DNA of 54,943 nt from NCBI GenBank assembly GCA_017464245.1, contig JAFUDV010000053.1, positions 1 to 54,943 on the forward strand, read 5' to 3'. This stretch comes from Bacteroidales bacterium. Its GTDB lineage: Bacteria; Bacteroidota; Bacteroidia; Bacteroidales; UBA932. The notes beneath the pieces were generated by a model. That model was not told where the DNA came from and ran no database searches. It worked only from the letters and a program-made list of their open reading frames with translations. Positions within the stretch are counted from its first letter, which is position 1, and every line of letters starts with the position of its first letter. A program made the translations under genes and the position numbers. Below are positions 30,927-39,635 of this stretch, one piece after another.

Positions 30927-32981
30927 ATGAAAAAGATACTCTATATCCTCTGCGCCCTCCTTCCCCTCGCGGCCTGCGATTCCTGGTTCGACGTGAACCT
31001 GCAGGACCAGGAAGACCTGGAGACCACCTTCAGCCGGAAGCAGACCACCAAGCAGTTCCTCGCGCACCTGTACAACTACATTCCCCGCGAGGAGATCGTG
31101 AACGGCAAGCATGAAGGCGGCGTCACCACCCGCGGCGACGACGTCCTGTTCGGATCGTCCACCTACGCCAGCATCTGGTACAACTACCGGACGGGCGACT
31201 ATTCCAGCGCCACCCCCTCGTACAAGAACGTCGCCGACGCGACAGCCCTCGGCCGCGGCAACATCTGGCCCCGGTACTACGAGGCCATCGACCAGTGCTC
31301 CATCTTCCTGGAGAACGTGGACCGCGACGTCGAGGACACCGAGGAGGTCCGCGAATACATGAAGGCCGAGGTCCGCTTCCTCCGCGCCTACTACTACTTC
31401 ATCCTGTTCCGCCAGTACGGCCCGGTCATCATCTGGGGCGACCGGCGCGCCGGAGCCGACGTCGTGGGCAAGGAACTGGACCGGAACACGGTGAACGAGA
31501 ACGTGGATTTCATCGTCAGCGAACTGGACCACTGCATCTCCGTCCTGCCGAACAGCGTGGGCGAAGTGGGGACCCTCACCGCCGAGTCCGAGACCGGGCG
31601 CGTCACCAAGGGCGCTGCGATGGCCCTCAAGGCCCGCGTCCTGCTGTACGCGGCCTCCCCGCTGTACAACGGCCAGAACGGCCGCGGCATCTACGACGGG
31701 ATGGTGAACCGGGACGGAAAGCGGATCTTCTCCCCGTACAACACGGATGACGAAGGAGCCACCGTGGACAAGTGGAAAAGGGCCGCCGACGCGGCGGAAG
31801 CCGTGATCGGCATGTCCCAGTACCGGCTCGTCCAGGCCAAGGGCGACACTTTCCAGGACTATGCCGACGCCTACCAGAACGTCTTCTTCGACCGCTGGAA
31901 CAGCGAAACCCTCTGGGGCTGGTGGTTCCACAGCTGGGAGGACTACCTGGGCACCACCGGCGGGGCCATCGCCTACGCCGCCCCGCGCGACATCGTCCTG
32001 TACGGCTTCCAGCTCCTGACCCCGTCCCTCAAGCTCGTGGACGCCTACCCGATGTGGGAGACGGGCCGATATCCGGTGACGGGCTACAAGAAGGACGGCG
32101 ACGGACTGGACTACTCCCAGCCGGAAATCGACGAGAAGTCCGGCTACCGGGCCGAGGGATGGACGGAGAACTACCAGCAGACCGTGGACGTGGAGCCCGT
32201 CTGGGCGACGCCCTTCAAGGCCCACAACTCCACCGTGGGCCGCGACCCGCGCTACTACTCCTGCCTCGTGCCGAACGGTTTCTGGTGGCCCTCCCGCACG
32301 ACCGCGGCGACCGGCCGCAACATCCAGATCGAGGAGATGGACCCGACCACGGGCAAGATGGTTTCCAAGACCATCAACCCGGTCCGCTTCACCTGTTACG
32401 ACGCCCAGGAGGCCTCCAGCCGCTGGAAGCAGGACGGCGAGGTGAACCGCGTGGGCTATTCCTGGCGCCGCTGGTACAAGGCCGGCAACCCGCTCTCCAA
32501 GCAGACGGACTACACGTCCCTCCGCTACATCTACCCGGCATTCCGCCTGGCGGAGATGTATCTCGCGGCGGCCGAGGCCAACAACGAGATGGCCAACCGC
32601 GATGAAGCGAAGGCTCTCCGGTACCTCAACGCCGTCCGCAACCGCGTGGGTCTCAACAACATCGAGGAGGCCTACCCGGAGGTCGTGGGCAACAAGGAAC
32701 TGCTCCGCTGGTGCATCCGGCAGGAGAAGTTCGTGGAGTTCGGCATGGAAGGCGCCCAGCGCTGGTTCGACAACAACCGCTGCATGATCTCCGAGGAGGA
32801 GAACAACTGCGGCAACTGGACACTCCACGTGAAGGCGGGCACCTACGAGGACTCCTACACCCGCGTGAAGGACGACTACATGGGCAATCCGGCCGTGTTC
32901 GGCGTCCGGGACTACTTCTTCCCGATGAGTTCCGACGAGATGGCGGAGATGCCCGCTTACACCCAGAATTACAACTTTTAG
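30927..32981 (+). CDS. susD: SusD/RagB-family glycan-binding lipoprotein
   Basis: A 684-residue surface lipoprotein (LLPLAAC, Cys17) that caps SusC and binds glycan. Family signs include the N-terminal CDSWFDVNLQDQ, the TPR-like helices (VREYMKAEVRFLRAYYYFILFRQYGPVII) and the C-terminal LRYIYPAFRLAEMYLAAAEA, RYLNAVRNRVGL and FVEFGMEGAQRWF. It is somewhat longer than the usual 500-650 residues. It is co-transcribed with susC. Confidence 0.95.
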   Translation: MKKILYILCALLPLAACDSWFDVNLQDQEDLETTFSRKQTTKQFLAHLYNYIPREEIVNGKHEGGVTTRGDDVLFGSSTYASIWYNYRTGDYSSATPSYKNVADATALGRGNIWPRYYEAIDQCSIFLENVDRDVEDTEEVREYMKAEVRFLRAYYYFILFRQYGPVIIWGDRRAGADVVGKELDRNTVNENVDFIVSELDHCISVLPNSVGEVGTLTAESETGRVTKGAAMALKARVLLYAASPLYNGQNGRGIYDGMVNRDGKRIFSPYNTDDEGATVDKWKRAADAAEAVIGMSQYRLVQAKGDTFQDYADAYQNVFFDRWNSETLWGWWFHSWEDYLGTTGGAIAYAAPRDIVLYGFQLLTPSLKLVDAYPMWETGRYPVTGYKKDGDGLDYSQPEIDEKSGYRAEGWTENYQQTVDVEPVWATPFKAHNSTVGRDPRYYSCLVPNGFWWPSRTTAATGRNIQIEEMDPTTGKMVSKTINPVRFTCYDAQEASSRWKQDGEVNRVGYSWRRWYKAGNPLSKQTDYTSLRYIYPAFRLAEMYLAAAEANNEMANRDEAKALRYLNAVRNRVGLNNIEEAYPEVVGNKELLRWCIRQEKFVEFGMEGAQRWFDNNRCMISEEENNCGNWTLHVKAGTYEDSYTRVKDDYMGNPAVFGVRDYFFPMSSDEMAEMPAYTQNYNF

Positions 32982-33000
32982 CCGATAGGAGGAGCTTGCA

Positions 33001-34893
33001 GTGAAAAAACATCTGACCCTTTTACTGACCGCCGCCTGCCTCGTCGCCTGCGTGGACGAGCGCGACAGCCTGCTGCCCGCGGACGGGCTCGGCCTCTCGG
33101 TGTTCGAGCCCACGGAAGTGTCCATCTACGACGGGTCCTTCCGGATGGCCGTCCTCAAAAGCGGAAAGGGCTTCGATGCGGCCGACGTGACCGTGGAGCC
33201 CTCGGCGGAGGCCCTGCGCAGCTACAACGAAAGCGCAGGGACCCATTACTTCCCCATTGACAGCAAGTTATATACGATTGCCGGAAACGAGGCCCATTTC
33301 GGGGCGGAGGATTTCGCATCGCCCCTGACCATCACCTGGGACATCGACGCCGTGTCGGCCTACATGGACGAGTGGGCGCAGTACGGCGTGAAGGACTTCG
33401 CCATCCCCGTCGCGCTCACCGGGAACACGATTCCGGTGTACGAGGGGCACGGACTTGCGGTCCTCCACATCGCCCGGTCCGTCGTCTCCCTCGCCCAGAC
33501 GGAGATCGAAGCCCAGGTGGACCTGGAGGCGGAAGGGTCTTCCACCCTCCGGTTCCAGGTGGGTCTGGACCGGCTCGTCGGGCAGGATATCCGGCTGGAC
33601 TTCGCCATCGACAACAGCCTGATTGACAGTTACAATGCGCTTCACGGGACCTCCTTTGCGGCCGCTCCGGAGGGGCTCCTCCGCATCGCGTCGAATCCGG
33701 TCGTGCTGCCGGCGGGCGTGCAGTCGCAGCGGGTGGAACTCACCCTCACCCCGTCCGTGCTCGGCGGGGCGGACTTCGACGGCTATCTCGTGCCCGTGCG
33801 CCTCACCGGATCCGACCTGAAGGGCCTGGGCATCGGCGAGGACGTGCTCTACGTGGTCCTTACGCCCAAGAAGGCCGAGGCGGGCAAGTTCTTCCGCCTG
33901 TGGGGCAAGTACTCGCTGGAAGGCCTCTGGTTCAACGGCTGGCTGAACGGTCTCGCGGAAGGCAACGACCGCAACATCGCGATGGACGACGAATACGTGT
34001 ACGTCGTGAAGGCCGCGGCCGACGGCAAGGGCGTCTGGGCCATCAGCCTGGAGAAACCGTCCCTGGTCCGCGAAGTGGACATGACCGGCGTCGCCGGCGG
34101 CTATTTCGAGACCGCCTGCGTCCGGACCATCCCGAACCCGGCCACCGGAAAGCCCATCCTGCTGCTCTCCAGCATGTCCATGGACGCCGGTTCCCCGGTG
34201 ATGGTCTATGCCTACGAGAACGGCATCGACGCCGCCCCGAAGGCCATCCTGTCCAACTACACGATTCCGAGCTGGGCCAGCAGGCGCTTCGGCGACCAGT
34301 TCACCGTCTATGGCGACTGGCAGAGCGGCGAGTTCTGGATGCGTTCCATGACGAGCTCGACCTCCGCCCGCTGGAGCATCCGCGGCGGCGAGGTGACCAA
34401 TGCCGGACACGCCCCGGACGGCTGGGGCAACATCTGCCCGTCTTCGTCCGAAATGGGCGCCCTGTACCGCTACGACATGAATTCCAAGTCCCTCCTGTAC
34501 GTCACGCCCACCCAGGCCTCGTTCTGGGATTTCGACGGCAACGAGAAGCCCTGGTCCACCCCGACCGACCTGAGCCGCAGCTTCGGCTTCCAGGTCATCA
34601 CCTTCGGGGAGGACCACCTGATCGCCTACGTGCAGGTCGATGCGGACCGCAAGGGCGGCACCCTCAAGGTCATCCGCGACTCCTACGGCACCGAGGACGG
34701 CTTCCAGAAGGCCCTGGAGGAGAACGACGTCTTCTTCGAGGCCCCCGTCCAGTCCGAGGATCCGGAGCAGCGCTCCGCCTTCTCCACGGCCAACATGATG
34801 GGCGGCTGCGCCGCGCAGGTCGTGGGGGACAACCTGTACGTCGCCGCGCACATCCAGGGCGTCGGCCTGTCCGTGTTCAAGATGACCAAGTAA
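33001..34893 (+). CDS. Surface lipoprotein with BT_3987-type (DUF1735) N-terminal domains and a shared C-terminal domain
   Basis: A 630-residue lipoprotein (LVAC, Cys17). It begins with GTG, preceded by a strong AGGAGG (32987-32992), which is unusual in this phylum. The N-terminal half seems to hold two DUF1735-like repeats (LSVFEPTEVSIYDGSFRMAVL; VVSLAQTEIEAQVDLEAE) typical of surface glycan-binding proteins after SusD. The C-terminal 338 residues (from about 293) closely match the C-terminus of the lipoprotein at 41537-43726, including YAYENGIDAAP and NPATGK-ILLLS. This domain looks beta-propeller-like; its ligand is unknown. Confidence 0.8.
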   Translation: MKKHLTLLLTAACLVACVDERDSLLPADGLGLSVFEPTEVSIYDGSFRMAVLKSGKGFDAADVTVEPSAEALRSYNESAGTHYFPIDSKLYTIAGNEAHFGAEDFASPLTITWDIDAVSAYMDEWAQYGVKDFAIPVALTGNTIPVYEGHGLAVLHIARSVVSLAQTEIEAQVDLEAEGSSTLRFQVGLDRLVGQDIRLDFAIDNSLIDSYNALHGTSFAAAPEGLLRIASNPVVLPAGVQSQRVELTLTPSVLGGADFDGYLVPVRLTGSDLKGLGIGEDVLYVVLTPKKAEAGKFFRLWGKYSLEGLWFNGWLNGLAEGNDRNIAMDDEYVYVVKAAADGKGVWAISLEKPSLVREVDMTGVAGGYFETACVRTIPNPATGKPILLLSSMSMDAGSPVMVYAYENGIDAAPKAILSNYTIPSWASRRFGDQFTVYGDWQSGEFWMRSMTSSTSARWSIRGGEVTNAGHAPDGWGNICPSSSEMGALYRYDMNSKSLLYVTPTQASFWDFDGNEKPWSTPTDLSRSFGFQVITFGEDHLIAYVQVDADRKGGTLKVIRDSYGTEDGFQKALEENDVFFEAPVQSEDPEQRSAFSTANMMGGCAAQVVGDNLYVAAHIQGVGLSVFKMTK

Positions 34894-34895
34894 GC

Positions 34896-36416
34896 ATGAG
34901 ATTCCCCGCACCCATCCTCCTTGCCCTGCTGGCCCTGTCCTGCGGACAGCGGGCCCAGAAGTCCTACACCGGCCATCCCGCCGTGGAACTGGTGCAGGAA
35001 GAACTGACGGACAGCCATGTCCGGTTCAAGGTGAACAGCCTGAACTGCGATGCGGTCTATGCGGCCTGCCGGAGGGACGGGACGGTCCCTTCGGCGGAGG
35101 AAATCCCGTCGGAAGGGATCCAGGCCGGAGCCACCGTCTCTTTCGAGCATCTCCTTCCCTCCACGGACTACACCGCCTATGCCGTCGGCCGCCGCGGGAG
35201 CGACGAATGGGGGGAGGTCACCCGCGTCCGTTTCCGGACCGAGGCTTCCTTCCCGGAGCTCCTTCCGTGGGAGGAAGCCCGCAAGGGAGCCCCCTCCTTC
35301 TCGGACCTGACGCTCGTGAGCAGCGCCCAGCATCGGCCCGATCCGCCCCGGTGGACCGAGGAGCGCTTCCGCAGCCATGTCACCTGGACCGACGCGGAGA
35401 ACCGCGAGGACTGGCTGTTCGAGGCCTTCCTTTGCATCGAGGTCTTCGATGCAAAGCGGGGACTGAGCTATTCCATCGGCAATTCGCACCCTTCCGCGAC
35501 GAAGGATTCCTGGATCGACCTGCTGGACTACTGGCTCGCTCCCGGCGGCGCGCTTTCCACCCTGGATGAAACCATCGCGCAGGCCACCGGACGGATCGGC
35601 CTGCCTCCGGCTCCCCGGTACGTCGTCCTGACGATGCCGGACCCGGTCTTGTTCGAGCGTTTCTCGGACAAGAATTCCTCCACCGCCTACTGGGGTGAAC
35701 TGGACGGCGTGAAGCTGGATTTCGCCAAGGTGGAAGACCAGATTGCCGCCTGCACCTGGTACTGCAACGAGGCGAGAAGGCGCTTCCAGGCCCTTGCGCC
35801 CCGGTATCTGGAGCTCGCCGGCTTCTACATCCTCTCCGAGGAGCTCCCCTATGCGGGAGGCGATCCGGCGGACGGCTACAACGCGCAGTACAAGCGGTGG
35901 GAAACCATCATCCCGGCCCTGTCCGCCCACCTGCACAAATGCCGGGAGGGGCTGTACTGGATTCCGTACCACCTCGCCCCGGGCTACAAGAAATGGAAGG
36001 AATGGGGCATCGACATGGCGTTCATGCAGCCCAATTACTACTGGGACTACCACAACGACCAGGCCAGCCACCCCTTCGTCCGGACGACCGACGCCATGCG
36101 CACCTACGGGATGGGCATGGAAACCGAGTTCGAATACTCCCTCGTCACGGCCGTGATGAAGCAGCCGGGCATGATGGGGCCGGACGGCTCCGGGCGGATG
36201 ATCTACACCCTGGACGACGTCCCCGGACTGAAGGACCAGTTCCGGGAGTACATGACCCGGTTCAAGGACGGCGGCTTCTACGGGAAGGTTCCGCTCGCCA
36301 TCTATACCGGAACGGACGCCATGCACCAGCTGGCCACCTCCGCCGAGCCGGATGACATCGCCCTGTACCGGGAATTCTGCTCGTTCATCTGCGGCAGCCC
36401 CCTGCGGCGTGATTGA
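34896..36416 (+). CDS. DUF4855 putative glycosidase lipoprotein
   Basis: A 506-residue lipoprotein (LALLALSC, Cys16). A fibronectin-III-like stretch at about 25-110 (HVRFKVNSLNCDAVYAACRR) precedes a DUF4855 domain: LTLVSSAQHRPDPPRWTEERF, LFEAFLCIEVFD, SWIDLLDYWLAPGGALSTLD, AGFYILSEELPYAGG, LYWIPYHLAPGYKKWKEWGIDMAFMQPNYYW. The pattern suggests a TIM barrel with acidic residues at strand ends. Enzymatic activity is not established to my knowledge. It begins two bases after the upstream stop, so it belongs to the susCD operon. Confidence 0.78.
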   Translation: MRFPAPILLALLALSCGQRAQKSYTGHPAVELVQEELTDSHVRFKVNSLNCDAVYAACRRDGTVPSAEEIPSEGIQAGATVSFEHLLPSTDYTAYAVGRRGSDEWGEVTRVRFRTEASFPELLPWEEARKGAPSFSDLTLVSSAQHRPDPPRWTEERFRSHVTWTDAENREDWLFEAFLCIEVFDAKRGLSYSIGNSHPSATKDSWIDLLDYWLAPGGALSTLDETIAQATGRIGLPPAPRYVVLTMPDPVLFERFSDKNSSTAYWGELDGVKLDFAKVEDQIAACTWYCNEARRRFQALAPRYLELAGFYILSEELPYAGGDPADGYNAQYKRWETIIPALSAHLHKCREGLYWIPYHLAPGYKKWKEWGIDMAFMQPNYYWDYHNDQASHPFVRTTDAMRTYGMGMETEFEYSLVTAVMKQPGMMGPDGSGRMIYTLDDVPGLKDQFREYMTRFKDGGFYGKVPLAIYTGTDAMHQLATSAEPDDIALYREFCSFICGSPLRRD

Positions 36417-36426
36417 CAACCGGTTG
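36417..36426. repeat. 10-bp palindrome after the DUF4855 gene
   Basis: CAACCGGTTG follows the stop codon directly, in a 60-bp gap before the DUF6259 gene. It could be an operator; it is too short to be a terminator. Confidence 0.3.
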
Positions 36427-36476
36427 ACAGTCAGCGGATTATAATAAATGCCTTCTGTTTTTTGACATAAAGCGAC

Positions 36477-38606
36477 ATGCGTAAGAAGCTCATAATCAGC
36501 ATCATGGCGACAACGGTCGTGACGGCCTGCCAGGAACCGTGGAAGCCCGGGATGCCGGAAGGCGCCGTCCTGCAGGACGGGAAGGTGCTCGTCGTCATCG
36601 GAGAGGACGGTTCCCTCCGGGCGCTCCGGAACCTGGAGAACGGCATCGACTATGCGGGCGGTGACGGACTCTGGCGGCTGTACTACAATACGGCGGGGCA
36701 GAAGGAGATCCAGGTCCGGGCGGCGGACCAGAAGCCCCTGGTGCATGTGGACCGGGATGCCATCCATGTCGATTACCGCGGCCTCGTGAGCGGCACTGAC
36801 ACACTGGACTTTACGCTGAACCTGGCCGTCACGCTGGAAGACGGACAGGTGCGCTTCGCCGCCGAGGTACAGAACCATGAGCCCCACACCATCATCCGGG
36901 AACTCCAGTACCCGCTGGTGGGGCACCTGAACCTGCCGGAAGGCTACCGGCTGCTCACGACCCATACCGGCGGACAGGTCTTCGACGATCCGGTCCACAA
37001 GATTTCCGACGTGGACGTCCGTCCGCTGTACATGACCCCGGCGCAGAAGTTCCGCCAGTACGACCTGCAGTATCCCCGCAACGCCGCGTCCAACTGCTTC
37101 GCTTTCACGGGGGAGCGGGACGGCCTGTATTTCGGCAGCCACGACCCGTCGCTGCAGCAGACCTGGCACGGGCTCAGGACCTATCCGGACGAAGGCACCA
37201 TCGGCCATCAGACCCAGGATTTCAAGCACCTGGAAGCGGGCTTCTACCGCTATCCCAACGCGATGTGCGGGGACACCTGGGTCAATGATGCTTCCGTCAT
37301 CGTCCCCTACCGGGGCGACTGGACCGAGACCTCCCGGCTTTACCGCGCCTGGGCCGACACCTGGTGGAAACACGGCCCCGTTCCCCGGTGGGTGCAGGAC
37401 ATGACCGGCTGGCAGCGTATCATCTTCAAACACCAGTACGGCGAGTATCTGCGGAAGTACACGGACCTTCCGGGCCGCATCTTCGAAGTCGGCGAAAGCG
37501 TGGGCTGCGACGCGGTCCTGGCCTTCGGCTGGTGGGACGAGGGGATGGACAACGGCTATCCGAACTATACCGTCGATGCCTCCCAGGGCGGCGACGCGCT
37601 CTGGAAGCAGGCCATCGCCGACTACCGCGCGAAGGGCGGGCACCTGATCCTGTACTACAACGGCCGCCTGATCGACGTGGAGAGCGACTTCTACCGGTCC
37701 GGAGAGGGCTCCCGGGTCACCAACCACGACAATACCGGCCGCGAATTCACGGAGCACTACAAGTTCACCGGCGAAGGGACGACGCTGGGCTACTACGACT
37801 CCCGCACCTTCGTCATCGCGGACATGTCGCAGCGCCCGTGGAGGGACAGGCTCCTGCAGATGGCCGACCGGGCCATGGACTACGGGGCCAACAGCGTCTT
37901 CTACGACCAGCTGGGCGTCGCCGAGGAGTTCCCGGACTGGGACCTCTCCCGGGAATTCCCCGTCCAGGACGTCTTCACGGGCCGGTACAAGGCCGATGCG
38001 CTCAAGGAAATCCGCGACTACGTCAAGGCCCGCGACCCGGAGTTCTGCCTGGGTACCGAATGGCTCTCCGACTGTACGAGCCAGTTCTGCGACTTTGTCC
38101 ACATCGTCGAGTTCACGGCCCTGCCCGAGAGTTTCCCGGAATGGTTCCGCTACACCTTCCCGGAAGTCGTCTGGTCCGACCGCTGCGTCCGGGACGACAA
38201 TGACGTGCCCCGCCGGGTGAACAACACGCTCCTGAAGGGCCTCCGCAACGACATCGAAGTCTTCCGCTGCCGCGGACTCATCGACGAAACGCCGGTCTAT
38301 CAGGCCCATCTCTCGCAGGTCAACGCCATCCGCCACCGTTTCCCGGACCTCCTGCTGGAAGGCCGTTTCGCCTATCAGGAGGACTTCTCCTGCAGCAATC
38401 CGGCCATCGTCGCCCGGGAGTACGTGAACGGCAACCGCATGGCCGTCGTGGCCACCTACCTGGGCAGCGGACGGGTCAGCGGCACCCTCGAGGCCCGCGG
38501 CTGGAAACCCGTGGACAGCGCCGTCATCGGCGACGCCCAGGTCCGGGGCCGCCGCATCCGCCTGGGTTGCAACGACCTCGCCGTCCTCGTCTTCGAAAGG
38601 GATTAG
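36477..38606 (+). CDS. DUF6259 putative glycosidase lipoprotein
   Basis: A 709-residue lipoprotein (VVTAC, Cys18). A beta-rich N-terminal region (30-270) is followed by a TIM-barrel-like core: WQRIIFKHQYGEYLRKYTDL, VLAFGWWDEGMDNGYPNY, HLILYYNGRLIDVES, SVFYDQLGVAEEFPDWD and FCLGTEWLSDCTSQFCDF, then a small C-terminal beta domain. Conserved Asp and Glu at strand ends (QLGVAEE, LGTEWL) are plausible catalytic residues. This layout recalls distant alpha-galactosidase or endo-alpha-N-acetylgalactosaminidase barrels; the true substrate is unknown. Its last four bases overlap the convergent regulator gene. Confidence 0.72.
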   Translation: MRKKLIISIMATTVVTACQEPWKPGMPEGAVLQDGKVLVVIGEDGSLRALRNLENGIDYAGGDGLWRLYYNTAGQKEIQVRAADQKPLVHVDRDAIHVDYRGLVSGTDTLDFTLNLAVTLEDGQVRFAAEVQNHEPHTIIRELQYPLVGHLNLPEGYRLLTTHTGGQVFDDPVHKISDVDVRPLYMTPAQKFRQYDLQYPRNAASNCFAFTGERDGLYFGSHDPSLQQTWHGLRTYPDEGTIGHQTQDFKHLEAGFYRYPNAMCGDTWVNDASVIVPYRGDWTETSRLYRAWADTWWKHGPVPRWVQDMTGWQRIIFKHQYGEYLRKYTDLPGRIFEVGESVGCDAVLAFGWWDEGMDNGYPNYTVDASQGGDALWKQAIADYRAKGGHLILYYNGRLIDVESDFYRSGEGSRVTNHDNTGREFTEHYKFTGEGTTLGYYDSRTFVIADMSQRPWRDRLLQMADRAMDYGANSVFYDQLGVAEEFPDWDLSREFPVQDVFTGRYKADALKEIRDYVKARDPEFCLGTEWLSDCTSQFCDFVHIVEFTALPESFPEWFRYTFPEVVWSDRCVRDDNDVPRRVNNTLLKGLRNDIEVFRCRGLIDETPVYQAHLSQVNAIRHRFPDLLLEGRFAYQEDFSCSNPAIVAREYVNGNRMAVVATYLGSGRVSGTLEARGWKPVDSAVIGDAQVRGRRIRLGCNDLAVLVFERD

Positions 38607-39634
38607 AACGTATTCCGCCGGGTCATGCGGAAATCGCAGTGGACCTTGGTGAGGTGCTTTTCCAGGATCATGTCCGCCGCCAGCCGGCCCATCTGCCGGA
38701 AATCGGCGGAGACGGTCGTGAGTCCGCCCAGGATGAGTTCGTTCATGTCGAACTCGTTGTAGGAAATGATGCGGACGTCCGTGCCGATCCGGAGCCCCTG
38801 CTCCTGGATGCGGCGCGCCAGACCCACCAGCCCGGAGTCCAGCTGGGAGTTCAGGATGAGATAGGTCTCCCCCCTCGATACCTGCTCCGGAACGCCGGTC
38901 AGGTACTCGACCGGAACGGCATGTTCCGTGCAGAAGCGCTCGACGCCCTTCCGGATGCTCGATCCATAGAGACTCTTGGGCAGGGTGACCACCTTCAGGG
39001 CCGATGTCTCCCTCCGGCGGTCCAGCCCCTGGGTGAGGCCGTAGTAGATGTCATTCTCGAAGTCCTGATAGACCGCGCCGAAATTCCCGGGATAACCGGG
39101 CTGTAGGCGGTCCAGCATAATGAGCTTGGGATTCGGGATGCGGGAGATGAGCTTGACGGCCCGTTCCTGCGAGGCCTCGTCCAGCGGAAAGTGCGGGGTG
39201 ATGACATACCAGTCGAACTGGTCCAGACAGGTGTCCAGGTAGTATTCGAACAAGTCCAGGTTCTGGTTGTGCGTCTGGATGGTCAGTTCCGCCTGGTCCC
39301 CCAGGCGCTCGGCGAAAGAGTTGTACAGGATCTGTTTGTAGATGCTCAGCTTGTCAAAGAGCACCAGCACATGCGGACGCGCATCTTCCGACAAATCAGC
39401 CACATAGAAGCCCTTCCCCTGCTTGGGGACGATCAGTCCCTTTTCGCGCAGCAGGCCGTAGGTCTTCTTCACGGTCTCCTTGGAGATGCCGGTTGCGGCG
39501 GAAAGGTCGTTCATGGACGGGAGCAGCTCGCCCGTGGACAGGGCACCGCTGCGGATGAGGTTCTCGAACTGATGCAGGAGCTGCTTGTACAGGGGCGTCT
39601 TGCTGCCCGGGGCGATCTGGATTTCCAAGGCCAT
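38603..39634 (-). CDS. GntR-family regulator with LacI-type sugar-binding domain
   Basis: A 343-residue transcription factor. Residues 1-75 form a GntR winged helix (PLYKQLLHQFENLIRSGAL, LPSMNDLSAATGISKETVKKTY, GKGFYVAD). Residues about 85-343 resemble a periplasmic-binding/LacI effector domain (HVLVLFDKLSIYKQILYNSF, IISYNEFDMNELILGGLTTV). Such hybrids in Bacteroidetes respond to a sugar such as fucose or a related compound. It starts one base after the GH20 stop and is co-transcribed with it. It is the only regulator in the locus and therefore the best candidate to act at the 21-base element, which is inference. Confidence 0.85.
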   Translation of the reverse strand: MALEIQIAPGSKTPLYKQLLHQFENLIRSGALSTGELLPSMNDLSAATGISKETVKKTYGLLREKGLIVPKQGKGFYVADLSEDARPHVLVLFDKLSIYKQILYNSFAERLGDQAELTIQTHNQNLDLFEYYLDTCLDQFDWYVITPHFPLDEASQERAVKLISRIPNPKLIMLDRLQPGYPGNFGAVYQDFENDIYYGLTQGLDRRRETSALKVVTLPKSLYGSSIRKGVERFCTEHAVPVEYLTGVPEQVSRGETYLILNSQLDSGLVGLARRIQEQGLRIGTDVRIISYNEFDMNELILGGLTTVSADFRQMGRLAADMILEKHLTKVHCDFRMTRRNTF

Positions 39635-39635
39635 G

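Noticed and set aside
28047-33125. Very long open frame on the minus strand opposite susC, susD and the next gene
   Set aside because: It is antisense to well-supported SusC and SusD genes and has the Val/Gly/Asp/His-rich composition expected from G+C-rich codon bias. No domain or start signal is seen. The same applies to long antisense frames opposite the isomerase-kinase genes and the DUF4855/DUF6259 genes.
36430-36450. TTGACA and TATAAT resembling a sigma-70 promoter
   Set aside because: The spacing (10 or 21 bases) is wrong, and this phylum uses TTTG/TAnnTTTG promoters.
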